Assembly (NCBI RefSeq): GCF_018320785.1
Contig: NC_054869.1
Coordinates: 29,490,289 to 29,554,288 of the forward strand
Origin: Cheilinus undulatus
Taxonomy: Eukaryota > Chordata > Actinopteri > Labriformes > Labridae
Direction of reading: 5' to 3'
Length of the DNA stretch: 64,000 nt
Below, in pieces: positions 36,232 through 48,100 of this stretch. The first letter of the stretch is position 1. Each line of letters begins with the position of its first letter. A program made the position numbers and the translations under genes. The notes beneath the pieces are model-generated. The model made no database searches. It worked only from the letters and a program-made list of their open reading frames with translations, and was not told the DNA's origin.

Positions 36232-37519
36232 CTGCAGGTTACCAGGGAGAAAGTGAGAAAGGAGAGTGAAGGCACTGTACTGGAGTTTGATGAAGAAGTG
36301 ACACTTGGCTTCATGAGCTATAATGTCAGGGAGTACATCCCAAAGCCAATGAGGTGCTATAACTGTCAAGTTTGGTCACACAGCCAAGACATGTAAAGGT
36401 AAGAGAAGATGTGCCCGATGTGGTGAAGATCATGAATATGAGCAGTGTAGTCATAAACAGCTGAAATGTTGTAACTGTGGTGGTAACCATAGTGTTGCAT
36501 ACGGAGGGTGTGAGGTGATGAAGAAGCACATGGAGATCCAGCAGGTTAAAGTTCAGGAGAAAGTCTCCTATGCAGACGCAGTTAAAATGGTGAATCAGAA
36601 AAAAGGAAATGATGGAAGAAGAGTGGGAAATGCAGTCTCAAGCAACCCAGTCTCAATCAATAACAATAAAATGTTGGTGGACTTAAAGAAATTGATAACA
36701 TTCATAGCTGGAGCCATAAATGCGACCATGGACGTTAAGTCAAAAACTGAAAGAATCCAGATCATAGTAAAAGCTGCAGTCCATCACTTTGAGTTGAGTG
36801 AGATGACTTGGGAAGAGGTGAGGGATGACCTCAGTGCTCAAGCAAGTCAGGATCAGTTATGGGTTGGATAGCCTTGATAATGTTGTTAATACTACAATGG
36901 AATGCAAGAAGTTTGTTGGATAATGGACAAGAATTTAAAAAGTTTGTTGATGATTTAACTTGTAAACCTGATATCATCTGTGTACAAGACATGGCTAAGA
37001 CCTATCCTAGGTTTCAGGATACTTGGGTACAATTCTATTAGATGTGACAGGAGAGATGGAGTAGGGGGAGGTTGTGCAACATTTGTTTGAGAAGGTATTG
37101 TCTTTCGAGAAATAGGAATAGGAATGGAACATGAATTTGTAACTGTAGAAATATGGACAGATGAAGGGGATTTTGTGATTATTAATTATTATAATCCATG
37201 TAAAAACTCGATTTAAATATGTTTACACAAATAGAAGGGCTAGATGGCAACAGGGTGCTTATATGTGGGGACTTTAATGCACATAGCACATTATGGGGAG
37301 GAATAAAAACAGACAAACGGTGAGGTAATAGAAGAGCTTCTGGATGAAAGGAACATGGTGTGTTTAAATGACGGCAGAGGAACCAGAATTGATGTGCGCA
37401 CAGGAAAGACTTCAACGCTTGATTTAATGTTTGTATCCTGAGAACTGGCAGAAAAATGTGAATAGGATGTATTTGAGGAATCTTCAGTCGGTAGTGACCA
37501 CTTTCCAATTTTTTGTAAA

Positions 37520-39388
37520 ATGAGATTTAAAAAGAGTAAGAGCCAAGGGAGTGTGATGGGGAAATGGATGTGTGCCAATGCTAATTGGGAATTGTTTAAA
37601 TATATAAGTGAGTATGAAATACATAAAGTTGATTTAAATGAAAGCATAGAGGAAACTAAGAGTGTAATTAAAACTGTGTTATTAGAAGCGGCCCATAAGG
37701 CAATTCCTAAAAGTAAAGGAAAAATGAAGAGAACAGCTGTTCCTTGGTGGACTGAAGAGTGTGCTAAGGCAGTAAAAGAAAGGAATAAAACTCTGAAAAT
37801 ATTAAAACGAACCCATACCTTCCAAAACTTATTAAATTATAAACAAGCCCAGGCAAAGGTCAGGGAAATCATTCATCAAGCCAAAAGAGCAAGTTGGCAG
37901 AAATTCTGTAATAAAATAGGAAGAACAACTCTTATAAGTGACATATGGAATATGATAAAGAGTATGACAGGAATCCAGAGGGAGAGACAATATCCAGTGT
38001 TAAAGAGTGGGATAGAAACAGCAATCTCTGATGGAGAGAAAGCAGAGATGATTACAAAAGCACTTGTGAAAATACATAGTTCTGAAAACTTGAGCGAGGA
38101 GGGGGAAAAGGGGAGGGAATTAACAAGATCGGAAAACCCTGGTGTTCTTGGGAGGAAAAATAACTTCAACAGTGTGATGGATGCTCCCTATATGATGGAA
38201 GAAATGGAAAGGGCCATCTTAAGATCAGGTGAATCCTCCCCAGGAAAGGATGAAATATGCTATGCCATGTTAAAGCATCTAGGTGCTGTGGCAAGTGAAA
38301 AATTGCTTGGATTGTATAATAGAACATGGGATGAAGGGATATTACCATCTGGGTGGAAAGAAGCGGTTATTATTCCTATCAGGAAACCTGGAAAAGATGG
38401 GTCAAACCCAATGAATTATAGACCAATAGCTTTGACTTCAAATTTAGGTAAGGTTATGGAAAGAATGATTACAGAAAGATTAACGTTTTTCTTGGAAAGC
38501 AGGGGGTTAGTGTGTCCTCATCAGAGTGGCTTTAGGAGGGGAAGGGGAACCATGGATCCTGTTATACGCCTGGAGACAGAAATAACAAAAGCTCTAGTTA
38601 ATAAAGAACCTGTAATGGCTGTCTATTCTGATGTAGAGAAGGCATACGATACGGTGTGGAAAGAAGGACTATTGATCAAAATAAGTAAACTTGGAATAGA
38701 AGGTAAAACATTTAATTGGATTAAGGATTTTTTTTGTTCAATAGATTTATTCAGATAAGGATAGGATCTGCATTATCAGGGAAATACATGGTGGATAATG
38801 GGACGTCCCAGGGGAGTGTCATTAGCTCAATCCTCTTTTCAGTTATGATAAATGATTTTTTTCTCTGATGCTGAGGAAGAGATAGGAAGATCTATATTTG
38901 CTGATGATGGTGCTTTGTGGAAAAGAGGACGAAATGTAGAATATATTGTGAAGAAAATAGAACAGGCTGTTGATAAAGTTCAAGAGTGGTCATACTCCTG
39001 GGGATTTAAATTCTCTGTTGATAAAACTAAATCAGTTTTGTTTATAAGAAAAAGAGGAGTGAAAACACAGATTAAGACGTACGAGCAAATCACAGAGCAA
39101 ATGAATCATTTTAAATTTCTTGGTGTGAGGTTTGATTCAAAGCTTATTTGGAAGGAACATATTGACAGAATCATTGATAAATGTAAAAAGATATTGAATG
39201 TAATGAGGTGTCTTACAGGATCAGAATGGGGGGCAGAAAGATCAGCAATGAGATATATATATGTAGCACTTATTAGGTCAGTGATAGACTATGGATGTAT
39301 GGCTTACGGGATCAGCAGCGAAAACATTATTAACGAAGCTGGACGTGGTGCAAGCGCAGGCTTTAAGATTGTGCTGTGGTGCTTTTAA
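37520..39388 (+). pseudogene. LINE ORF2, reverse transcriptase region
   Basis: The frame 37520-38758 (412 codons) carries SSPGKDEICYAMLKHLG, IIPIRKPGKDGSNPMNYRPI and SDVEKAYDTVWKEGLL. After a frame change near 38,745-38,860, the second frame (38852-39388) carries SIFADDGALWKRGRN, the catalytic Asp pair in FADD, and FSVDKTKSVLF. The domain order is normal but it is not one frame. Confidence 0.8.
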
Positions 39389-39665
39389 AACAAGTCCTGT
39401 ATCTGCTCTACAGGTAGAAGTGGGAGAGATGCCCCTATCTCTAAGATGAAAACAATTAATGTTAAATTATTGGGTTAACCTTCAAGGGCAATCCGAGCAC
39501 CAACCGACCACTAAGGTACTTCTTCTATGGTGGGAAAGGGAGAGAATAAAGCGTGAATGTTTTGCATGGAGCAGTGAAAGGACAGCAATAGAAATGGAAT
39601 TAAATTAAAGAAATTTTTCTTTAACCAGTCTGCCTACAGTAACACCTCCGTGGCTGTTTCTTAGA

Positions 39666-40616
39666 GTGGAGCTTGATAGGAGCTTCCTCGATAAGGTTCA
39701 AAGAGGATCTGGAGATGTGTGTGTGTTGGTAAAGGACAGACTGCAAACAGTCTATCAGTCCTTCATTCTTGTGTATACAGATAGTTCTAAAGATCCTAAC
39801 ACTGGTTGTTCCTCCTTTACTGTCTGTATTCCAAAAAAAGAGATCTCTGTCAAAAGGAGGATGATAGATCACTTGTCAGTGTTCACAGCTGAGATGCCAG
39901 CAATTCTAACAGCGCTGCAGAAAATAGAAGAGTGTCATATTAAAAATGCTATTACTTGTACTGATTCAGCTTCAGCTTTATTAGCATTGAAGTCATTTCA
40001 ATCTAAGAGTAGACAAGACATTGTTAATGAAATTTATGAAACTTTTTTCAGATTTAAGAATATGAATATTGTTGTAAGGTTTATGTGGATACCAGCTCAT
40101 AGGGGGATTAAAGGCAATGATATGGCTGATTCACTTGCAAAACTGGCTTTAAAACTTGATGGTAAAATGAATATCTCTATTAGTAAAAATGAGGCTAAAG
40201 CATTAGTTAAAAGTCACATCATGAAAACATGGCAACAAAGTTGGGATAATGGACATACTGGAAGGCACCTGTATGCAATACAGCAAGAAGTAAGTTCAGC
40301 GAGGAGGAGGAGTAGGAGTAGGAAAAGAACTTATGAAGAAAATATATTAACAAGACTAAGAGTAGGACATACAGGTTTGAGCAAGACACTTCACCTGATA
40401 AAAAAGCATCCGACAGGACTTTGTGATCAGTGCAGCCTTGTGGAATCAGTTGAACATGTTTTATTTCATTGTCAGAAGTATGAAGATAAGCAAGAAATAT
40501 TGAGAAGAGAACTCAGGAAATTGAGAGTTGAGATGACACTTAAAAATCTTTTTACTGTTGGACAGAAATGGCTGTTCAAGTACCTTATTGAGACAGGTTT
40601 AATGCAAAGAATTTAG
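39666..40616 (+). pseudogene. LINE ORF2, RNase H and C-terminal region
   Basis: An open frame of 316 codons includes LVYTDSSKD, an AEMPAILTAL Glu, TCTDSASALLAL and WIPAHRGIKGNDMADSLAK, the D-E-D-H/D set of RNase H1-type domains. A CCHC-like end reads CDQCSLVESVEHVLFHC. This part is intact and separated from the reverse transcriptase by stops. Confidence 0.8.
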
Positions 40617-40830
40617 GATTGTTTTGTTCTATTTCTTTATTATTTTATTTCTTTCTTTCTTCATTTTTCCTTTTTTTTTCTAGGTATTTTTAATTTTGCT
40701 TATTATTATTTTCATTATTGTTGGTTGAACACGGGTAGTTACTCTGGTCCACACTCCAACACAGTAGGTGGCGGTAATGCACCTTAACGCTGGTTGCCAA
40801 CCGCCAAAAAAAAAACAAAAGAAGAAGAAG

Positions 40831-40861
<31 letters not shown>

Positions 40862-42012
40862 TCTCCGACGTGTGGAACGCCCCTTTTAAAGACTTTTGTT
40901 TCGTTACCACGTAAAATGAGAGATGTAATGAGAGTGCAGTTGCCGTATCTGAGTCTTGTTGTCATTCGCGCTGTGCTAAGTTCGGACATTAGCACGCGAA
41001 TCTTGTAAGCGAGCACCGTCACAGGGGAGAGCACAAGCTACAGGCTGAATCAGGAAGGAAAGATACGAGGACTTTGCTGGAGTAAGTTTTTTTCTGTCAT
41101 TAGGACAGCTCTTTAAAAATATTAGAGCTATAGGGCTGATCTTGATATTTTCATTTTGCTTATTCTATTTTGAGGCCAAGTTATATTGTACTTGTTAAGT
41201 TAACAAGGTATTTGGGTTATTATTATCTGTTTGTCAATTCCATAGGGTTTCATTTCTGAATACAACTCTTGAGTGAATCTTAATAACCAGGAAATGCTGT
41301 GACCTAATACTGAGAAAGAGTTCAGAGGGAATAAAGTTGTAGTTATTCCTTTCACTTAGTTGTGGAGTATATATTATTTGCATGCAGTGTACTGATACCT
41401 GTACCCTTTTCTTTAATTCTGTTTCTGGGGAAATACACAGAAAGCTCCTAGTGTGAGCTGAGTAGTTCCACAGTGGAGGCATCACGCTATTTTATTTGTT
41501 CTTTACATTATTACATACATTTAATCACTAGCCTATATCTAACCTGCACTGACCACTTGTAAAGGGAGATTTAGTCAAATCAACAACAAAAGCTAAGCAC
41601 CCAGGTCCCTGTTAATGTGCATTGAATCAGTAGCAGTCTGTTCAGGAAAAAAAAAAGGGTTAAACATAAATGTGATTGTTTCTCTGGTATCTGACAGAGC
41701 GCTGACAGGTCCAGAAGAGCTGACAGATAATTCCTACATTCAGGTTGGAGCATTTTTTTAAATTGAGAGGATTGTATTTCTCAAGAGTGGGCATGGCTTC
41801 GGCACATTCAACTGACACGCCCCCACCACCCTGGGACAGATTTTACTGCCTCATTTTTCATGATTTTGAAGCTCATTTTTATAAACTTTGACTGAACTCT
41901 GGCCTTGTGGTTCAAAACACGCTGGCCCATCATACAACAAACCTATTAACATATTTATTATCACTACAGGGTCTCTAAACCTCTAACCGTTTGCTTGGGT
42001 TTGGTCATGTTG

Positions 42013-42062
42013 TATAAAAGAGATCTGAACCAAAGTTCAGCTTTGATTTGTTAATAATTGTC
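42013..42062 (+). promoter_or_regulatory. Core promoter motifs of UGT copy 3
   Basis: TATAAAAG (42013-42020) and an HNF1-like GTTAATAATTGTC (42050-42062) lie 107 and 65 bp before the ATG. This is the best TATA box of the five genes. The HNF1-like site lies downstream of it, so either the start is lower than usual or the site works in the leader. Only 38 bp separate the TATA box from the 7.8-kb insertion. Confidence 0.5.
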
Positions 42063-42126
42063 TTCCTAGGAGTAGCTTCTACAAAAGGTCAGGGTACAGT
42101 GAGCTCACCTCCAGACAACAGCCATC

Positions 42127-45100
42127 ATGAAGCAGGGGAAGCAGCTCTTGATTGCTGTCCTGCTGACACTTTGTGCCACATGGAGTGCAAATGGAGGAAA
42201 CATTTTGGTGTGGTACACTGAGGGCAGCCACTGGATTAACATGAAGCCTTTGCTGGAGACACTGATCGACAGGGGACACAAGGTGACAGTTCTTGTGCCG
42301 AGCTCTTCAATGTTCGTGAACATCAGTGAGCCTTCACGCTTCAGCTATGAACGGTTCAACGTCTCTGTTACAAAGGGGGAGATGGAGAAGGTAATGGAAG
42401 AGATTGTTCATTTTTTTATATATGAAGCTGACCATATGAGTTACTGGCAGATTTACAAGAGATTCATGGAGGTAATAAAGATCAACATGGAGAACACTAA
42501 GAAGCTTTTAGATGGAGTGTTGAAATCAGACACCATCATGATGAAGCTGAAGGAGGGAAAGTACGATCTTCTCTTTTCTGACCCCGTCTTCCTAGGCAGT
42601 GACTTAGTAGCAGATATATTAGGAGTCCCTCTGGTTTTGACTCTTCGTTTTTCTATGGCCAATAACTTGGAGAGACAATGCGGTCAAATACCAGCACCAC
42701 CTTCATTTGTCCCCGGCACTATGAGCAAACTGACTGATAAGATGACCTTCATGGAGAGAGTCTGGAACTTTCTCTTTTACCAAATGCAGGACATCATGAT
42801 AGCATATTACGCGGGGCCAGAAGTGGATAAATATTACTCAGACTACACAGGTGAGCAACTCGGCAACAGGAACCAGTGACTTTATTGGTCTGCACCTTGA
42901 CAGTCTTGGTACAAATTTAAGTGATAACTTCTTCATGTTGGCCACTGATGATACTTTTCAAAGGGCAGCTGCCATCCATTACGTAAGGATTAATGCCTGA
43001 CGAGGTGTCCAATTATGAGGGATTAACGGATGACGTGGAGCGCGGAGGACGGTTTCCCACATGAAGTCCATTAATCCTTGATAATTGGACACCTCAAAGA
43101 GTATTAACCCACTTACACCATGGTCACCTGCCAATGAAAAGAATAAAAAAAACTACTAATTTATAATTTCTTACATTTTGCGATCAAAATACAAAGTTTT
43201 ACAAAAACAACAATTCCTTTTCCCTAGCAACACCTAGGGCTGTCACCTTTTATAAAAAACAACTTAAAACGAATTTAGAATATGACAACGTGATGTTCTA
43301 ATATATTCGACCCCCCCTGCACCGCGACTCAAACTCACGTACACAGTAAAATCCAAAATACTTCCGCACAGCGCTTCTAAGATGTTTTGGTGTCGTAATT
43401 GTCCGTTTGTTGCTTCACTTGCAAAGGCCTTCCATTGTAAAATAGCATAGCAAATAGAGTCTTAACGGAGGTCAAGAGGGCATAAAACGGACAAGTTTCT
43501 CTGAGGGCGCCCTATGCTTGGTCGAATGGCAAACTACTTTAGACTGCATGATGCACTGATAGAGGTTGTAGTTTGACTTGGAACATCTCATTTCAGTTCG
43601 AATATGAATTTTTACCCTCATGTTCGAATGAATGTTCGAATTTCAAATAAAAAGTGACAGCCCGAGCAACACCTGAGGGCTTGACTAATAATGGGAGTTG
43701 TCATTCTAATCCCTTAATGCGCTTAGGAAATGTAAACGGAGTAAATATAAAGTCACAATGAAACAAAAAAAATAGATCAGTGCACATTCTTGACGGATTT
43801 ATCAACGAAAAGGCATGAAGACGAGGGAGACTGTGATCAGACTATAAACCTGTACATCAAAATGGACAGTAATCTGATAGAGAGCTTAGTTTTAGCAGAC
43901 CAGCTGTTTGAATAACAGAAATAAACCCCCCTTCTACACTACGAGGTCACAGAGCTGTCCTGCCCTTTAGGTGCTGATCCTCTTAGGGACCAGAGGTAAC
44001 CTTGCAAATCAGATGGATTCGCCCGTTTCTGTGTTTCTCCTGTCTGAACCATTCGGGCCCGGTTAGAAAGTGACAGGACCAATCAGCAATGAGGGACAGT
44101 GAGGGACAGTGCTTTCAGGCATGACGGCATCGTGACGTATGCAAGCAGCAACAAGAGGCCAGTGCAGATATGGTGGAAGACAGTGTGGATGCTGCTCAAG
44201 TGCCATTACCAGAACTTGACAACATTTCTTCGTTAAAAGAAGAACAAAGAACAGCATTGAGTTGTTTCCTTTTATAAACAAAAAAAAAAGTTGCGTATTT
44301 GCATGTCTACAGTTGCCATGGTTCGCATTATGCAGTTCTTGATGGAGTTTGCCAGAGCCGTTTTACTACTTTGTAGCGGCTACATCACGTGTTTTGTTAC
44401 TCTGATTGGCCTATAAAGATGTGACAGACAGAACGTTCATCCAATCTCCCTCTGAGGTTTTTTTTTTCAAAGCCTCTGTCCTTTCTCAAACACAATGTTT
44501 AAGAGGTTTTCCAGATGGATGTGTAAAACACATCCATCTGCCGTTTCAGGTTACACCAGAGGAGAGAGAGAGAGAAACCTCCTTATATCTTCTGCCACAA
44601 TATATCTCACTGTTTATCAGAGGACTGGAGAAAACACGCTGCAGCGCGAGTGTTTTGAAGAATGTCCATAATTTTTTGCAAAATCACATAGCTCCTGATG
44701 TGCATAGAAAGGTGTGACAAGATTGGCCTCCGAATTAGGTGCTGATTCTCTGTTACACGTCAATATATATATCAGATATTATCATGCTGGTTTATCAGAA
44801 GTTTTTCCTTCAGCTCTACAACTAAATAATGGCCTCTTTTCTCTTGTTCTATGTTAATTTAATCATCTGACAATAGTTTATAGAAGTTGGAATAGGAGGG
44901 AAGTGAGGGTTTTTTTGTGACACTCACCTCTCACCTCCAATTTCCACATACAGTGAACGCACCGCCACCGAATCGTACTGTGGAGCCGGTGCTCCAGACC
45001 AGCGGTGGCGCGTGTCTGGACCGACACTTCGCTCTGCTTCGTTCCAAATACGCTAGAGGTCTATTTTCAGCGCCGGCCGCTGCCAAACTATGTCAATACC

Positions 45101-48100
45101 CATCGATCCGAAAGCTCCAGAGGAGGAAGTCACAAGTGTAGAATATCCGGTTCTTTCAAAATACAACACAATGCACGGACTCCTGACGGTAAATCATCAC
45201 TATATCAACATTACGTCTCATCCTGCAGCGAGGGCAAAGGGTCACCGTGAGGTCAGTAAGTCACAGAGCTATCATGGCGCCATTGATGAGGAAAAGTGAA
45301 CTTTTGGGGATATTTAGCCAAAGAGTTTTGCATAAAACCACAGATCCTTTAAGCAAATATTAACCTTTTAACTATAATGTACTCACTCAATGGCGGAAGC
45401 ATTAATATCATGGACTTATACCGGAAAGGATGATAAGCCCCAAAGGTAAAATAGTTCGCTGTTGACATACTATTCCTGTGTGAACTCGCAGTTCTCCCGT
45501 GATGTATTCCTGCTGATCAGGGCTGGGCGCCGCGGCGCAGTGCTCTAGACTTGCTTCCAGTGGGCGAGGTTGCTCGCCTTCGGTCAGACCAAACCCATGT
45601 TGCTTTGGTGCGCGGCGCAGTTGTCCTATGTGGAAATTGTGGGTCAGAGTTAAGGTGAGCCTGGAAATAAGTTGTACGTCAGATATAGCAGATACGGCCA
45701 TCTCATGTAACTGGTCTGTCATCATATTTATGTCAGTTAAGTGACGGTTGATGCCGGTCCGCAGGCTCCTTAGGCTGGCAATGCTGTACTCCCAGCTCAG
45801 AAAATATGACTGTCTCAGGTTGCTATAGTTACCCCACCATGTAAATTCTGCTGCACATTAATTTTTTACAGCGTAAAGATTTTTTGACTGGACTTAAGAA
45901 GTGCGATAGTTGTTCATATGTCAGAGGTTAATGGACACCAATGGAACTTCCAGAGCCAATCAGAATCAAGTATTCACCAAGACCATGGTATAATCTGTGT
46001 TATCACAGGAAAACCCACCAGTGCCTGTGAGTTGATAGGTAAAGCTGATATCTGGTTGATGCGAACCTACTGGGATTTTGAGTTCCCCCGGCCTTTCCTC
46101 CCAAACTTCAAATTTGTTGGTGGAATTCACTGCAGACCTGCTAAACCTTTGCCAAAGGTAGGGCTCATATACCGTCTCTGACTTGTTACAGCTGCATACA
46201 TTAAGAAAAGAAAAGGAAACAGCAGTTTTTTCTTTCACAAGGACGTCATTTTTCTTTCAGGATATGGAAGATTTTGTGCAAAGCTCTGGAGACGCTGGCG
46301 TTGTGATCTTCTCTTTGGGATCAATGATCAAAAACATGACAAGAGAAAAAGGAAACATGGTAGCCGCTGGACTTGCTCAGATCCCTCAAAAGGTCAGATC
46401 ACAGTTCTTTGTGCAAAATAGAACTAAATTCTTCAGGATATTATGGTGTATGTTGGAGGCCTGAAAACATTTTCATCGGCCAAAGGGCCCAGAAGAAAAA
46501 GTTTGGGAACCACTGAGGTACAGCAATGGAACTAGACTAACCAGTGCAGGAAAGTGTGATTCCAATCTGATGTAAGAAAGTTATGCAGAGAAGAAATTTT
46601 CATATAAACAGGCACTCAAAGTAACCAACACCATCAGTCAGGGGTGAAAGTTAATCAGTTTGGATAAGGGAAGATCAGCAGTAACACAAGCTTTAAAGAT
46701 AATGGTCATAAAGTTAGATTGACATTGCACCTTTTCTGGTTAATTCAGGACACCTGAAATGAAATGTAGCAAAAGGATAAACTCTAAATTTATAAGTCCA
46801 TATCACAAAAATGAATTACATATGAAGAGCAGAAAGTATGTTATAAGGTAAGTTATAATATCAAGAAAAAAAAATACATGGCACAATAAGTTCCACTTTA
46901 TCATAAAGAAGCACTTTCTCTGTCTAGAAATGTTTAACTTGTGTTTATAGGTGCTGTGGAGATACAGTGGAGAAAAACCAGAAACTCTTGGTGCCAACAC
47001 CAGAATCTACAACTGGATCCCTCAGAATGATCTTTTGGGTAAGTAGAGGTTTTTATCAAATGTACTGGACAAGGCTTTAACAGTGAGCCCCCAAACTTCC
47101 AGTTTTAAATGTCAAAGTACATCCCTACTTTGTATGTCATTTTCTATTGGTTTAACTACAAATCCTTTAACAGGATGAAGGTTTTTTTGAAAAAAAAAAA
47201 AAAAAAATCACTGACCAAAGAACCTCACCTCCTCCTCGTGTCAGTGTCTACAATGACAGGCTGTGCTAGGTAAGCTTGAGTCATCCAAGCTCATTAATCT
47301 GCGCATCCATTACAGAGGGTCTACCAGCTAAGAGTTTTGGTTAGCCAGCATTTATCAGCCTTTGGCCAGCAGTGGTGAACGGCTCCTCTCTCTTCGCTGC
47401 AGGATAGAAAGATATAGAAGATCTTTCATACTGTCAGCAATAAGACTATATAATTCTACCATAAACAGATGAGACTCCAGACAAATGAATTTCCCTTTGG
47501 GGATAAAAAAAGTTTTTGTATTGTATTGTATTTTTTCACAGGCAAAGTCCAGCAGATAATAACATTAATAGTTGTCCAGCTGAAAAATATTCCAGTTACA
47601 AAATAAATAAATCTGTGAATAATTTAATATCGTATATTGTAGTAACAAAAAGACATATTGCAAGAGTCCTGCAATCAACCCACTTCCTGTGCAGTAGGGG
47701 GGGGGGGGGTTCTCTACATAGGCAGCACATGGCTAATTTAAGCAGTGAATATTCATGTGATCATTGTGGATGACATCAAACAAACTTCATCTCCAGGAGA
47801 GTTTGGAGCTTCGGTGCAGGGAAAACAGCGGTGTGGGAGGATTTTTGAATTATTATGTTTTTCAGGTAATAAAGAGGCCAAAACAAAGGGAACTGTAGAA
47901 AGCTGAACGGCATAAACACCATAAATTAGCCAGGACAACGATGGGCCTGGGCCAAGCAGAGTGTCTGAGGGGATTAGTGAGTGGGTAAATCTCAGATGAA
48001 GTGGAGCTGTATTCAACACAGAATCATGTCATGCAGAAAGGCATGGATCAGTAGGGGAGACAGCAAGAGCACCATCTCACTTCCCTGAAGTTTGTGCTCA

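Larger units (their letters stand above)
35490..40859 (+). mobile_element. Nearly full-length LINE, Nimb/I group
   Basis: In order: an ORF1 (35644-36231 and on) with CCHC knuckles near 36,355-36,500, an endonuclease region (from about 36,890, QWNARSLLDNGQEFKKFV), reverse transcriptase, an RNase H domain, and a 3' end with CAGTAGGTGGCGGTAATGCA, GAAGAAGAAG and poly-A. An RNase H domain within ORF2 and this 3' end point to the I/Nimb group of fish LINEs. It is inactive: ORF1 has an in-frame stop before the knuckles and a frame change at the first knuckle, and the endonuclease and reverse transcriptase parts are split by several frame changes. The 5' edge is approximate. Confidence 0.8.
34186..41975. 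mobile_element. 7.8-kb composite insertion in the upstream region of UGT copy 3
   Basis: The left flank ends CAAGCATTATCTTAA and the right flank resumes ACCTCTAACCGTTTGCTTGG. Joined, they match the uninterrupted text before copy 2 (23,191-23,227). The tips are inverted, AGACCCTGTA on the left and TACAGGGTCT on the right, with TA or TAA on both sides. One outer DNA transposon of this kind, later filled by other elements including a Nimb-type LINE and a P-like relic, explains the block best. Confidence 0.65.
42983..45993. mobile_element. 3.0-kb nested transposon insertion in intron 1 of UGT copy 3
   Basis: Copies 1, 2 and 4 read CATCCATTACTCTGTGTTAT; copy 3 is split between CCATTAC and TCTGTG. 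The left end holds a fold-back, GAGGTGTCCAATTAT (43001-43015) with its complement at 43081-43095. The right end is GACCATGGTATAA. It carries three smaller elements. No transposase frame is obvious. TAC against TAA at the edges would suit a 3-bp target duplication, but this is weak. Confidence 0.65.

Noticed and set aside
40690-41034. Frames with long Phe or Leu runs
   Set aside because: They are translations of the LINE poly-A tail on the opposite strand.
42983-43130. The fold-back at the left end of the copy 3 intron insertion as a structured RNA
   Set aside because: It lies exactly at a transposon edge, so a terminal hairpin of the element explains it better.
44917-45725. Frames of 70-105 codons on both strands read as a new gene
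   Set aside because: They fall in a GC-rich inverted-repeat element, overlap on both strands and show no known domain.
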